Positions 8,062-17,209 of a stretch of 64,000 nucleotides of DNA are shown piece by piece. The notes below the pieces were generated by a model, which made no database searches, was not told where the DNA came from, and was given only the letters and a program-made list of their open reading frames with translations. Positions within the stretch are counted from its first letter, which is position 1, and each line of letters starts with the position of its first letter. The stretch comes from CAZWDL01 sp964632995 (GTDB lineage: Bacteria; Bacteroidota; Bacteroidia; Chitinophagales; Saprospiraceae): contig CAZWDL010000014.1 of the NCBI GenBank assembly GCA_964632995.1, positions 1-64,000 of the forward strand. Reading direction: 5' to 3'. The translations under genes and the position numbers were made by a program.

Positions 8062-9549
8062 TTACTCCACCTCCAGCACCGACACCATCTGCGGGGCCAG
8101 CGGGCGCTGGGTTTCGCCGTCGCCTTGCTCTACTTTTTGTAAAAAGATGTGCAATTGCTTCCGGCTTTTCCACAGCTCCGTATCGTAGGTGGGTTCCCAC
8201 ATAGCTACGGAGGAGAGGGTCAGGTCGCGAATAGTACAATTTCCTTTTTCAAGGTTTGTGCAAGTGGCCAGAGAGATGTGGCTGCCGCGCTCGGCGTCGC
8301 GGAAGAGGAGATGGAGTATTTTGCTGCCGTCCCGGTTATCGATCAATACTTTGGGTCGGGAGATGGGGATGCGCTTGGCGCCCCCGCCACTGAGGCTGAA
8401 GGGCGTGCTGCGATGGGAGAGCTGCGTATGCTGCCAGTCCGTTCCGTCGTGATAGACGAGCTGGTATTGCGGGACATCCGTACCGGCGGGGCGCCAGTAG
8501 GAGGCGATATAGGGGCGGCCAGCCGCGTCGGTGCACATGGAGGTTTGATTGATCAGTTCGCTGCCCTGGGGAATGTGCATGGCGTATTCTGCAGTGGCGG
8601 CGGTAATGGGCAGTTCATATACTTCGCCGGTGGATTTTCGCCAACTGCGGCCGCGGTCGGAGGAGACGGCGTAGGCCAGGTCGTGGTTGGATGCCACGTC
8701 GCCGCTTTCCCGCCAGACCCAGGAGAGGTGGATGTTGTCTTGGTCGTCCAGGGCGATTTGCCAGTAGGCGTTGCGCTCCCCTTCACCGCTGATGAAGCCG
8801 TTCTGCAGGGAGCTCCATTCCTGATTTTGAGTATCGTAATAGTTCATCATGATATCGCCGCGGCCGGAGGCGCCATCGCGGTAGACGAAGAGGAGGTCAT
8901 CGTCGGAGAAACGGTAAAATTCGGGGTAGGTGACGTCGTCTTCCCGTATGCCCGTCATGGACATTTCTTCACTCATTTCCAAAGCGCCCGGTCGTACGCT
9001 GCGGCAGTAGCGCAGGGGATCGCCGTGATGATCCCAAGCCATATGGAGATATCCCTTGCCGTCGACCATGATGCTGATGCTATTGTGGGCGTCGGCGGTG
9101 TTGCCCCGGTAACGGGTTTGCCGGATTTGCCAGGTGCTATCTTCCAGTTGGCGCTTTGCGAGTACGACGTGGGAGGTACTGTCGTAAAAGGCGATGTATT
9201 GCGTGTCGCGGTGAGTGACCAGGGCATTGCGCCGGAAGATGACGGCGTTGATAGAATTACGCGCCCAGCCCTTGGCGACGGGAATTGCGTCAGTCTGGGG
9301 AGAAATATCTACCGGGCCACCTGCTTTGGGAGCAGGGGAGTTGCATTGAAGAAGAAGGAATAAGAGGGTTAGGTGCACCGATCCGGGTAGAGCTCTCAGG
9401 GAGAGCCCAAGAACAATTGGCAAAAAGATGAACGGCGCCCAGCCGTAAGCAGCGAAGCCGAAGTGCAGGAGGGCGAATCCCACGCCGAGGAATGACAGTG
9501 TGAGGATGATAGAGAGCTGGAAACTGTTGTCTTTTAGTATGCTTGCCAT
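8062..9549 (-). CDS. BNR_4 repeat protein, ulvan-lyase-like, with N-terminal membrane segment
   Basis: From about residue 100 the protein matches the BNR_4 family, which includes PL24/PL25-type ulvan lyases. Typical signatures are HNSISIMVDGKGYLHMAWDHHG, LRYCRS, DDVTYPEFYRF and HLSWVWRE. The expected fold is a seven-bladed propeller of about 400 residues. The start at 9549 follows the hairpin at 9566-9600 and gives 495 residues. The first roughly 50 of these form two hydrophobic helices that are unusual for the family, and a lipoprotein-like stretch (LTLLFLLLQCNSP) follows. A GTG at 9378 would start a plain lipoprotein of 438 residues. The gene lies downstream of a sulfatase, consistent with degradation of a sulfated uronic-acid polysaccharide. 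Lyase activity is inferred, not shown. Confidence 0.75.
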   Translation of the reverse strand: MASILKDNSFQLSIILTLSFLGVGFALLHFGFAAYGWAPFIFLPIVLGLSLRALPGSVHLTLLFLLLQCNSPAPKAGGPVDISPQTDAIPVAKGWARNSINAVIFRRNALVTHRDTQYIAFYDSTSHVVLAKRQLEDSTWQIRQTRYRGNTADAHNSISIMVDGKGYLHMAWDHHGDPLRYCRSVRPGALEMSEEMSMTGIREDDVTYPEFYRFSDDDLLFVYRDGASGRGDIMMNYYDTQNQEWSSLQNGFISGEGERNAYWQIALDDQDNIHLSWVWRESGDVASNHDLAYAVSSDRGRSWRKSTGEVYELPITAATAEYAMHIPQGSELINQTSMCTDAAGRPYIASYWRPAGTDVPQYQLVYHDGTDWQHTQLSHRSTPFSLSGGGAKRIPISRPKVLIDNRDGSKILHLLFRDAERGSHISLATCTNLEKGNCTIRDLTLSSVAMWEPTYDTELWKSRKQLHIFLQKVEQGDGETQRPLAPQMVSVLEVE

Positions 9550-9565
9550 GTTAGGGTTCAAAGTT

Positions 9566-9600
9566 TTTATTGACGGGGTAAAAGTCACCCCGTCAATAAA
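9566..9600. terminator. Perfect 14-bp stem-loop between YeaO-like and BNR_4 genes
   Basis: TTTATTGACGGGGT at 9566-9579 is perfectly complementary to 9587-9600 with a seven-base loop. It begins six bases after the stop codon of the upstream minus-strand gene and ends 16 bases before the BNR_4 start. No long U-tract follows it on the minus strand, so it may be a processing or attenuation hairpin and not a classical intrinsic terminator. Confidence 0.55.
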
Positions 9601-9606
9601 CATACG

Positions 9607-9963
9607 TCACTTTTCCAGGAACAGGTTCAATGCCCGGGCGTTATTATGCTCCTCATCTTTGGCGGCGTAGAGCAGGGTAACTTTCTCATGTTCCTCCACC
9701 ATTTCACGCAACTCCCCGACCAGCTCCGGTTTCTCTTCCAGCTCTGCAAAATACTTTTCCTTCAATTTTTCCCACTTGCCAGGATCGTGCCCGAAGGATT
9801 GACGCAGCTCATCGCTGGGCGCGATTTCCTTCAGCCATTCGTCGAACTGCGCCTCTTCCTTGGATACTCCCCTGGGCCACAGCCGGTCGACCAGCACCCG
9901 GAAGCCGTCGTCGGTGGAAGATTCGTCGTAAATGCGTTTGATTCTTATTATATTTTGAGGCAT
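9607..9963 (-). CDS. DUF488/YeaO family protein
   Basis: The product is 118 residues when started at the ATG at 9963 (MPQNIIRIKRIYDE). A longer frame from 9999 would overlap the sulfatase stop and adds nothing conserved. The body is a textbook YeaO/DUF488 protein: FRVLVDRLWPRGVSKEEA near residues 20-37, EWLKEIAPSDELRQSFGHDP, and VTLLYAAKDEEHNNA near the C-terminus. These are small soluble cytoplasmic proteins of unsettled biochemistry. The gene sits 32 bases after the sulfatase in the same direction and may be co-transcribed with it, but its presence between two polysaccharide genes is probably incidental. Confidence 0.9.
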   Translation of the reverse strand: MPQNIIRIKRIYDESSTDDGFRVLVDRLWPRGVSKEEAQFDEWLKEIAPSDELRQSFGHDPGKWEKLKEKYFAELEEKPELVGELREMVEEHEKVTLLYAAKDEEHNNARALNLFLEK

Positions 9964-9995
9964 AATTTCTGTTGAATTCGAGCACCCAAAAACTT

Positions 9996-11429
9996 TCATC
10001 TAGCCGGCTCTTTATGCTCAAGCGGCATTTTCGCTCCTGTTTCGCTTTGCATCTCTTCCAGTCTTTGCCGAAGCTGTATCACCCTTTCGGGAAACCGGTC
10101 CGATAGGTCTTGTTGCTCTCCGATATCTTCCTTCAGATTATAGAGTTCAGTCTTATTGTAATGATAAAACTCCACCAGTTTCCAATCGCCTGCGCGAATG
10201 GCGGCGCCGGGTGTCCAGGCCGAGCCGTGATAGTGGGGATAATGCCAGTACAGGGCTTCCCTGTCTAAGCTTTTTCCTTGGAAAAGAGGCGTGAGACTCA
10301 GGCCGTCCCGATGCTGTTCGGGCTGCGGCGGCAGGTCTGCGGCGTCGAGAAGAGTAGGATAGAGGTCCATGCTAATCACCGGTGTGTTATCCGTTTTCCC
10401 CTCCGAAGGAATGCCGGGGCCGGCCACAATCAGCGGCACGCGGATACCGCCCTCATAGCACCAGCCCTTGCCCGCACGCAGGGGGCGTACGGAGGTAGGG
10501 CCGGCCATGCGGTTGGGCGGCAGGGTGCTCAGCCCGCCGTTGTCGGAGGTAAAGACAATGAAGGTGTTATCGGCAAGGCCCAGTGTCTCCAGCTTGTCGA
10601 GCAGGCGGCCGACGTTCTCGTCCATGGCGGCGACCATGGAAGCATAATCGGCGTTGACCTGATTGACAGTAGTAACTCCCTCGTGCTCGGGCTCCGGTTG
10701 TAATGCGCCATCCTCCGGCAGGTCGTGGCGTTTGGCCTCGTAGTATTCAATGTGCCGTTTACTCGCCTGTATCGGTGTATGTACAGTATAGAAGGAAAGC
10801 ATGAGGAAGAAAGGCTGCTCGCCGGTGGTGTCAACGAAGTGCATCGCCTCATCGGTCAGCCGGTTGGTGAGGTATTCGCCGTCGGGGCCGTCGGCGAGTT
10901 TAGGATTTTTGTAGGGTGCGTAATAGCCGCCGGGCGGTGAGCCTTTGTCGTGGCCGCCCTTGTTGATATCGAATCCCTGATCTTCGGGGAAGAAGCCTTC
11001 ATCGCCCAGGTGCCACTTACCGGCGAAGAAGGTGGTGTAGCCCTGGTCCCGGAAAGCTTCGGCCAGGGTATATTCATCCAGCGGCAGCTGGTGCAGGTCT
11101 TCCGGTCCGCGTAGTTTCCGGTCGCCCGGTGTATTGCCGGGGATCCAGTCGGTGATGCCCACCCGGGCGGGGTGTTTGCCGGTCATCAGCGCTGCCCGCG
11201 TAGGCGAGCAGACGGGTGAGGCGGCATAAGCGTTCGTAAAGCGTACGCCGCGACGGGCCAGCACATCGATATTCGGTGTTTCGTAAAAGCTGCTGCCGTA
11301 GCATCCCAGGTCCTTCCATCCCAGGTCATCAACGAGGATGAAAACCACATTCGGCGGAGCCGCCGGCTGATTACAACTTTGCAGAAAAAGAAAGGAAATA
11401 ACAGGGAGCAGTGTTAGATAGGGTTTCAT
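9996..11429 (-). CDS. Sulfatase lipoprotein (formylglycine-dependent)
   Basis: The 477-residue protein has a lipoprotein signal with lipobox Cys19 (FLFLQSC), so it should be membrane anchored. The sulfatase domain starts with NVVFILVDDLGWKDLGCYGS, whose paired Asp residues bind calcium. The active-site signature is CSPTRAALMTGKHP, with Cys74 expected to be oxidised to formylglycine. Further family marks are FFAGKWHLGDEGF, FLMLSFYTVHTPI and FTSDNGG. The length is normal for family S1 arylsulfatases acting on carbohydrates. The upstream spacer holds a complex inverted repeat. Together with the BNR_4 protein it suggests use of a sulfated algal polysaccharide; the exact sulfate position cannot be deduced. 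Confidence 0.92.
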   Translation of the reverse strand: MKPYLTLLPVISFLFLQSCNQPAAPPNVVFILVDDLGWKDLGCYGSSFYETPNIDVLARRGVRFTNAYAASPVCSPTRAALMTGKHPARVGITDWIPGNTPGDRKLRGPEDLHQLPLDEYTLAEAFRDQGYTTFFAGKWHLGDEGFFPEDQGFDINKGGHDKGSPPGGYYAPYKNPKLADGPDGEYLTNRLTDEAMHFVDTTGEQPFFLMLSFYTVHTPIQASKRHIEYYEAKRHDLPEDGALQPEPEHEGVTTVNQVNADYASMVAAMDENVGRLLDKLETLGLADNTFIVFTSDNGGLSTLPPNRMAGPTSVRPLRAGKGWCYEGGIRVPLIVAGPGIPSEGKTDNTPVISMDLYPTLLDAADLPPQPEQHRDGLSLTPLFQGKSLDREALYWHYPHYHGSAWTPGAAIRAGDWKLVEFYHYNKTELYNLKEDIGEQQDLSDRFPERVIQLRQRLEEMQSETGAKMPLEHKEPAR

Positions 11430-11508
11430 GCCGTCCGGTTAGGTGTATAATACACCAATATAAGAATTTGAACGCACCTGGCAGTAATAAATCTATCTTA
11501 TTCAGCAG

Positions 11509-11620
11509 CTCGAAATAGTTCGATTTTGTTTGAGATGGTTCGAGGTCTGTTGGTTTTCAAAGATCTCGAACCATCCCAAAGAGGCTTTGCCCCTCGAACT
11601 ATCTCAAACCGAAACAAAGC
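11509..11620. repeat. Nested inverted repeat with alternative pairings
   Basis: Four related segments built on TTCGAG occur here. On the minus strand they read, in order, TTTGAGATAGTTCGAG, GGGATGGTTCGAGAT, CTCGAACCATCTCAAA and TCGAACTATTTCGAG. The inner pair forms an 11-bp perfect stem, the first and third can pair over 15 of 16 positions, and the outer pair matches over about 10. The region lies upstream of the sulfatase start (11429) and downstream of the winged-helix gene. Alternative folds of this kind could act in attenuation or be a palindromic repeat element. Confidence 0.6.
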
Positions 11621-11671
11621 AAGGGTTACTCATTTTTGGCCACCTGCTTACTTCAATTACGATATAACTAC

Positions 11672-11834
11672 TGGCTTCGGAACTAAGTAATTGGGTATAT
11701 AGACGAAGTTATTTTTCGGCTGAGCAAGGCGAAGGTTCGGGATCGTGGCCTTAGCCACGAAGCCCGGTTCTTTAACGCAGCTCAGCCGGAAAAGAACGAG
11801 TATAGATGCCCCTAATTATTTAGTGCCGAAGCCA
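11672..11834. repeat. 163-bp palindromic element E1
   Basis: The two ends are imperfect inverted repeats of about 50 bases, starting TGGCTTCGG and continuing ACTAAgTAATT on one side and ACTAAaTAATT on the other. The core contains AGGCGAAGGTTC, a central hairpin TCGTGG-CCTTAG-CCACGA and GGTTC..AACGC. The four bases CTAC flank both sides (11668-11671 and 11835-11838), like a target-site duplication. The element has no coding capacity. Its core is shared with the element at 33102-33263. Confidence 0.7.
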
Positions 11835-12596
11835 CTACCCTTCTCCCGCCACCCTGCTGAACGCGGGGTTGATCGTCGAGCGCAGGAAGCTTTCCAGTTG
11901 ATCCAGTTGCCGGCGTTTTTTGGCGTAAGCCTGCAGCCGGTCGTAGTCGATTTGATAGAGGTGGAAAGCGTTGTCGAAAATACTGATCATTTCCCGGTGC
12001 TCAATACCGGGGAACAACTCCGGGTCGCAATACAGATCGACGAGTAATTTTTCCAGGGTTGGCACCCATACTTCATCAACCTGTTGCACCGGCGCTCCTT
12101 CGACCAGGGGTTTCAGTACGGCCGGTTCGCCCGCCCAGTCGATTTTGAGGTCTTTTTTCTTTTGGGAATCATCGAGTCGATACACTTCACCTACACCCAG
12201 TTCCCTCATTGCCCGGTAGGCTTCCGCCAGTTTCGACGCATCGACTTCAACGATAACGGCTCTCTCCGGGCGGTTCTGCGTACTGATTTCATTGACCCAC
12301 TGCGTGGCGGTAAAACAGTAGAGCCCTTCGTACTGATCATTCAGGTAATGGGTGAGCTCATTGTAATGAGCTTCGGCTACCGGCCGGAAAGCCAGTTCTT
12401 CTCTGAAAGTAAACTGTCCGGTATGGCTGCGCTGGAGGATACCGGCCTGCTCCAATTCCGTGATTTTTTGCTTGAGTGCTTCCTCATCCAGTTTCGGGCG
12501 GTCGCGGCGGAAATACTGACGAATATCCTCAACGCTTACGGTTCGCCTGTTCTTGAAATAGCTTCTCAAACGGTTAACTACCTTGTCTTTTTCCAT
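11835..12596 (-). CDS. Winged-helix protein of unknown function (AbiEi-like layout)
   Basis: The 253-residue protein begins with a probable winged-helix domain (residues 1-70: VEDIRQYFRRDRPKLDEEAL, ITELEQAGILQRSHTGQFTF). A second domain starts near residue 90 (YCFTATQWVNEISTQNRPERAV) and a helical C-terminus follows. This layout resembles AbiEi-type antitoxins and related regulator-like families found in Bacteroidota. No nucleotidyltransferase (AbiEii) partner is next to it, so a toxin-antitoxin role is not supported here. No signal peptide or membrane segment is present. Its TAG stop lies in the CTAC sequence that borders element E1, so that element now forms its 3' region. Function unknown. 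Confidence 0.6.
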   Translation of the reverse strand: MEKDKVVNRLRSYFKNRRTVSVEDIRQYFRRDRPKLDEEALKQKITELEQAGILQRSHTGQFTFREELAFRPVAEAHYNELTHYLNDQYEGLYCFTATQWVNEISTQNRPERAVIVEVDASKLAEAYRAMRELGVGEVYRLDDSQKKKDLKIDWAGEPAVLKPLVEGAPVQQVDEVWVPTLEKLLVDLYCDPELFPGIEHREMISIFDNAFHLYQIDYDRLQAYAKKRRQLDQLESFLRSTINPAFSRVAGEG

Positions 12597-12797
12597 GATA
12601 AAAAGTTGCTTTTCTTTTTAACGGGTACAACTTGCAGATGTTGGTAAGGCTTGCCGGCTGAGAAAATAATTTGTTGGATATCAGTCTTTTTGACGGTTTT
12701 CTCCAATCGAAAGGGGGTGAAAAGCGTTAAGTAAAAAACGACGCAGGAAAAGGATTATCTTCATTCCGGCCCGCGGATAAAGAGAAAAATAAGCTAG

Positions 12798-15700
12798 ATG
12801 TATACGATTGTTCATTTCTACTTTTTAGTGGCCGCACTTGGCTCCCTGTCGAGTAGTCCTGTTGCCCCTTCCGGCGGCTCCACCGCCCCGGGTCTTTTTC
12901 AAATTGACTGCCCGGAAAACACATTGGACCTGCTGTTTGATACTTTCGGCGCCGGGACGGACAACCCGCGGCCATTCGATCCGGGTTTTTCACCCGCCTA
13001 TCTTTACAAGGTTGACCAGCCTTTGGAAACGGCCGAGTACACGATAGCTCATCGTAGCGACGGCTGGGCCTCTGCCGGGGAAAACTGGCTCAGCGTGGGC
13101 GATCAGGACGGCAATCCGGAAAGTTATATCGCCTTATACAACGGCGCCCAGACGCCCGGCAATGTCTGGGAGCAGCAACTGGGGGTTTGTCCGGGTGTGG
13201 AGGTGGAATTTAGCGTCGATGTACTCAACCTGACTGATCCAGCGGCGTCCCCAGCGGCGCTCCCCGACCTGGATCTGGTGCTGGACGGCGTAGTGGTGGC
13301 TGGCCTGGGCGCGATCCCTCAGGATGGACAATGGCAGACTTATACCTTCACTTTTACAGTTCCCGATGCCAGCTCCGCTTTCCTGGCGCTTCAGAACAAT
13401 ACCACCGACACCCTGGGTAACGATTTCGCCATCGATAACCTGATCCTGCAGACCTGCGGCCCCACGCTCAGCGCTGCTGAACTCAATCCCCAGCCTCACT
13501 GTGTAGGCGATACCATTCAATTGCAGGCGACAATAGGCAGCGGCTTTCCCAATCCGGTTTACCGCTGGCAGGTGTCTACTAATGGAGGATTGAATTTTAT
13601 CGATTTTGGCGATCCCACGGATCAGCCCCTGTTCACCGTGGACGACCTGCCGCCAAACGCCCGGTTCCGGGCGCTCGCTTCGCCCACTTCCGACAATCTG
13701 TTCAACGGAGGGTGTGTGGTCTTTTCCGAGCCGGTAGTCATTGATTACCGTTCTATTGAGGAATGCAGTGAGGTGATCGTCAGTGTTGGTGATCTGTGTG
13801 ACGGGGAACTGGGCGATAATATCGTGCCGGATGGCGATTTCGGCTCCGGGGCGGCCAACGTCGTACAGGAAGACCCTCAGTTTGCCCCCGGTTATACTTA
13901 CCAACCGAACCCACCGCCCAACGACGGCTTTTACACTATCACCAATAACACCGGGCCCTGGGGCGATTTTGCCATCGACTGGCTCGATTTCGGTGACAAC
14001 AGCGACGACCCCAACGGCTATATGATGGTGGTTAACGCCACCTTCGATCAGACCGATCTGTTTTTTGAACGGACGGTGAGCGTTTGTGAAAATACCACCT
14101 ACCAGTTTTCCGTAGACCTGATTAACGTGCAGCCGGAAGGCAACAACTTCATCCTGCCCAATGTAGCCTTCATGATCAACGAACAGACCTTATTCAACAG
14201 CGGCGACGTACCCGAGGGCGGGGTCTGGCAGACCTATGGCTTTTCCTTTACTACGGGACCGGGGGTGACGGAATTGCAACTCGGTCTGCGAAACAATGCG
14301 CCGGGCGGCTTGGGTAACGACTTTGCGATGGATAATATCAGCTTTCGCCCCTGCGGGCCCGCGCTGATCGCTTCGGAGATGAACCCGGTAGCGCACTGCC
14401 CCGGCGATGTGTTGGAGCTCACACTGGATATCAGTCCCGGATTTGATGACCCCATCATTCAGTGGCAGGCGTCAACCGACGAGGGGAGTACCTGGACCAA
14501 TCAAGGAAGCGCTACTTTCCAGCCCAGCCTCACCGTTTCCGCCGTACCTTTTAACGCTCGCTACCGGGCCCTGGTGGCGGATTCGCCGGCCAATCTGGAT
14601 TCGCCCAATTGCCGGATCATTTCCAATGAGGTCGTTCCTCCTTTCCAACCGATTGAAGCATGTGTTGACAGCCCTATCGACGTCATCGGCGATCTGTGTC
14701 AGGGGGTGCTGGGCATGCCGCTGATCGAGGGCGGTAATTTCGGCGGCGGTGAGGACGCTTTCGGCCCGGCCATCACCGGCGATACCACCACGCTGAGCTA
14801 TGCCGGCGTGGATACTTTCCCCGCTCCCGGCCAGTACGTACGGGCGCAGTCTTTCCGCGATGACCCCTGCCAGGGCGCCTTCCCTGACACCTGCTGGATA
14901 CCCATACAGCGTGACACCACCGACAGCACGAGCTACCGGATGATCATCAATGCGGACGGGGACCCGGATATCTTCTTTAAGGCAGAAGCCACAGACCTGT
15001 GTGAGAATACGATTTACCAGTTTTCCGCAGAGGTCCTCAACCTCAGTGCGCCCTTCTTTTACCCGAATAACCCTGACGGGACCGATACGGTGGGTCTGCC
15101 CAATATCGATCTTATCGTAGCGCCGACAGGCACTTCGCGGGAGCTCCTGCAGGCCATGCCGGCGACTTTTAACAGTGGGGATATTCCCAACGACACAATT
15201 CGCCGCACCATTGGGTTTACCTTCGAAATGAAGCCGGGTGAAACGGATATCCTCATCGCTGTCCGCAACAATGGTCCGGATGGATTCGGTAACGATCTGG
15301 TACTCGATAACGTGATGGTCGCGGTGTGCGGCCCCCCATCGGTAGTGGAGTACGACCCGGTTTGTCCCGGGGAGTCCATCACCTTAAATGCCGTAATCAA
15401 CGGCGATCAGTTTCCCAATCCCGCCATTCAATGGATAGAGAGTCTTGACGGGGGCATGAGCTGGGCAGAGGTTCCCGGAGCAACCAACCGCACCTTACCG
15501 CGTCCCGATCCGGTGCCGGGGGCATTGTATTCCTTCCTCATCGCCGCGGATGCGGAAAAACTGCAAAATCCCAACTGCCGCGTCAATGCCGACCTGAATG
15601 TGATCGAATTCCTGCCCGAGTCGCTTACTCTCATCGATACAAGCATTTGCGAAGGGGAAACGATACAAGTGGGAAATAATACCTACGGTGCAACCGGCGC

Positions 15701-17195
15701 CTATACTGAGACCTTGTCAACTACCCAGGGGTGCGACAGTATCGTCCAGCTCGAACTGCTGGTGCTGGAGCCTGTAACTACGGCCATAGCGGATACGATC
15801 TGCGAAGGAGAGTCGGTATCGATAGGGGGTAACACTTTTACCGAGTCCGGACAGTACGCTGTTTCCTTTACCGCCGCTTCGGGCTGTGACAGCATTGTGC
15901 AGCTTGCTTTGACGGTGACACCTGCTGCGGAAACCGATCTTTCAACCAGTATCTGCCCCGGTGAGTCGGTAACGGTGGGTGACAACACCTATTCGGAAGC
16001 AGGCAGCTATGTGGATACCCTCACTGCTCAATCGGGTTGTGACAGTATTGTCCGGCTGGAACTGACGGTACAGGAAGAGGTGATCACGGAAACGGAAGTG
16101 GGCTTGTGCCCCGGCGAAAGCTATCAGGGGCTGCGACCATCGTCAGATACGACCCTGATCGATACCCTGGTTACCACATCCGGGTGTGATAGTATTCACA
16201 TTACCCGGATTCGTCTGAGTGCCCTGGCTGATTTTGCGATAAGCGGTGACACGACTATTTGTGCCGGATCGAGTACGGTGCTGGATGCTGGTATGCAGGC
16301 TTCCTACCAATGGTCTACCGGCGCCACGGCGCAGACGATTGAAGTGTCGGCTGCCGGCAATTACAGCGTTACGGTTACCGATGCCTTCGGTTGTTTGGCG
16401 GAGGATGCTGTTGTGGTGAGCGTTGCTGAACTGCAGGCTGCCGTAGTTACCGAATCTCCTTCCTGCCCGGGCGATAAAAATGGCCGGGTACTCATCACGG
16501 AGGTCACCGGAGCTTCGGGAACGGTAGAATACGCAATTGGAGGCGGCGCCTTTCAGGCCGAGCCGGCTTTCACCGGCCTGGCGCCGGGCAATTACGCTAT
16601 TCGCGTACGCGATGCACGGGGCTGTACCTACGAAGAGCAGGTGACGGTTAAGCCGGCCGAGGAACTGTTGCTCAGTATATTACCGGTTTCGCCTATCCAA
16701 CCCGGCGATACTATTCAATTGCAGGTTGAGGTCAACCGTCCGGTCGCTGTAGCTACCTGGGAACCCACTACCGGCCTCAGCTGCAGCGATTGTCTTGAAC
16801 CACTGGCAGCGCCGCCGGTAACGACTCCTTACCGCCTGTCAGTCGTAGACACCGCCGGCTGTGAGGACGTGGCCTTTGTTCGCGTTACCGTTGAAGACGA
16901 GCCTCCGCTCTTTGCTCCCAACGCTTTTTCTCCCAATGATGACGGGATCAACGACCGCTTTACCCTCTACGGAAATCAGCAGGTTCAACGCATCGACCGT
17001 CTGCTTATCTTCGATCGCTGGGGCGAACTGATTTTCGAACTCAACGGCCTGGATGTCAACGATGAGCAGGCCGGCTGGGATGGTACCTGCCGGGGACAGG
17101 AATGCCCTTCGGGCGTTTACGTATTCTACGCCGAGATTACCCTGACCAACGGCAGGGAGGAATCCGTCAAGGGGGATGTGGTGCTGATACGATAA
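12798..17195 (+). CDS. T9SS type B (gliding-motility C-terminal domain) secreted multidomain protein
   Basis: The 1465-residue protein starts with a weak signal peptide. Three similar modules of about 290-300 residues follow. Each has a carbohydrate-binding-like beta-sandwich ending in GNDFAIDN-type strands, then an Ig-like module of the pattern HCVGDTIQLQA...RWQVSTNGG. From about residue 951 to 1135 there are four short repeats of the CxGES...GCDSIVxLxLTV type, then an Ig-like and a SprB-like repeat (TGLAPGNYAIRVRDARGC). The last 95 residues (from about 1371, FAPNAFSPNDDGINDRF to GDVVLIR) form the CHU_C gliding-associated domain used for T9SS export. It is probably a surface adhesin or matrix protein. 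The surrounding repeats and disulfide-rich composition agree. Confidence 0.85.
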   Translation: MYTIVHFYFLVAALGSLSSSPVAPSGGSTAPGLFQIDCPENTLDLLFDTFGAGTDNPRPFDPGFSPAYLYKVDQPLETAEYTIAHRSDGWASAGENWLSVGDQDGNPESYIALYNGAQTPGNVWEQQLGVCPGVEVEFSVDVLNLTDPAASPAALPDLDLVLDGVVVAGLGAIPQDGQWQTYTFTFTVPDASSAFLALQNNTTDTLGNDFAIDNLILQTCGPTLSAAELNPQPHCVGDTIQLQATIGSGFPNPVYRWQVSTNGGLNFIDFGDPTDQPLFTVDDLPPNARFRALASPTSDNLFNGGCVVFSEPVVIDYRSIEECSEVIVSVGDLCDGELGDNIVPDGDFGSGAANVVQEDPQFAPGYTYQPNPPPNDGFYTITNNTGPWGDFAIDWLDFGDNSDDPNGYMMVVNATFDQTDLFFERTVSVCENTTYQFSVDLINVQPEGNNFILPNVAFMINEQTLFNSGDVPEGGVWQTYGFSFTTGPGVTELQLGLRNNAPGGLGNDFAMDNISFRPCGPALIASEMNPVAHCPGDVLELTLDISPGFDDPIIQWQASTDEGSTWTNQGSATFQPSLTVSAVPFNARYRALVADSPANLDSPNCRIISNEVVPPFQPIEACVDSPIDVIGDLCQGVLGMPLIEGGNFGGGEDAFGPAITGDTTTLSYAGVDTFPAPGQYVRAQSFRDDPCQGAFPDTCWIPIQRDTTDSTSYRMIINADGDPDIFFKAEATDLCENTIYQFSAEVLNLSAPFFYPNNPDGTDTVGLPNIDLIVAPTGTSRELLQAMPATFNSGDIPNDTIRRTIGFTFEMKPGETDILIAVRNNGPDGFGNDLVLDNVMVAVCGPPSVVEYDPVCPGESITLNAVINGDQFPNPAIQWIESLDGGMSWAEVPGATNRTLPRPDPVPGALYSFLIAADAEKLQNPNCRVNADLNVIEFLPESLTLIDTSICEGETIQVGNNTYGATGAYTETLSTTQGCDSIVQLELLVLEPVTTAIADTICEGESVSIGGNTFTESGQYAVSFTAASGCDSIVQLALTVTPAAETDLSTSICPGESVTVGDNTYSEAGSYVDTLTAQSGCDSIVRLELTVQEEVITETEVGLCPGESYQGLRPSSDTTLIDTLVTTSGCDSIHITRIRLSALADFAISGDTTICAGSSTVLDAGMQASYQWSTGATAQTIEVSAAGNYSVTVTDAFGCLAEDAVVVSVAELQAAVVTESPSCPGDKNGRVLITEVTGASGTVEYAIGGGAFQAEPAFTGLAPGNYAIRVRDARGCTYEEQVTVKPAEELLLSILPVSPIQPGDTIQLQVEVNRPVAVATWEPTTGLSCSDCLEPLAAPPVTTPYRLSVVDTAGCEDVAFVRVTVEDEPPLFAPNAFSPNDDGINDRFTLYGNQQVQRIDRLLIFDRWGELIFELNGLDVNDEQAGWDGTCRGQECPSGVYVFYAEITLTNGREESVKGDVVLIR

Positions 17196-17209
17196 GTGGT
17201 TCTACCACC

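Noticed and set aside
8149..9363. A 404-residue open frame on the plus strand
   Set aside because: It is antisense to the BNR_4 gene, has low-complexity Gly/Val composition and no recognisable domain; the minus-strand protein has clear family motifs.
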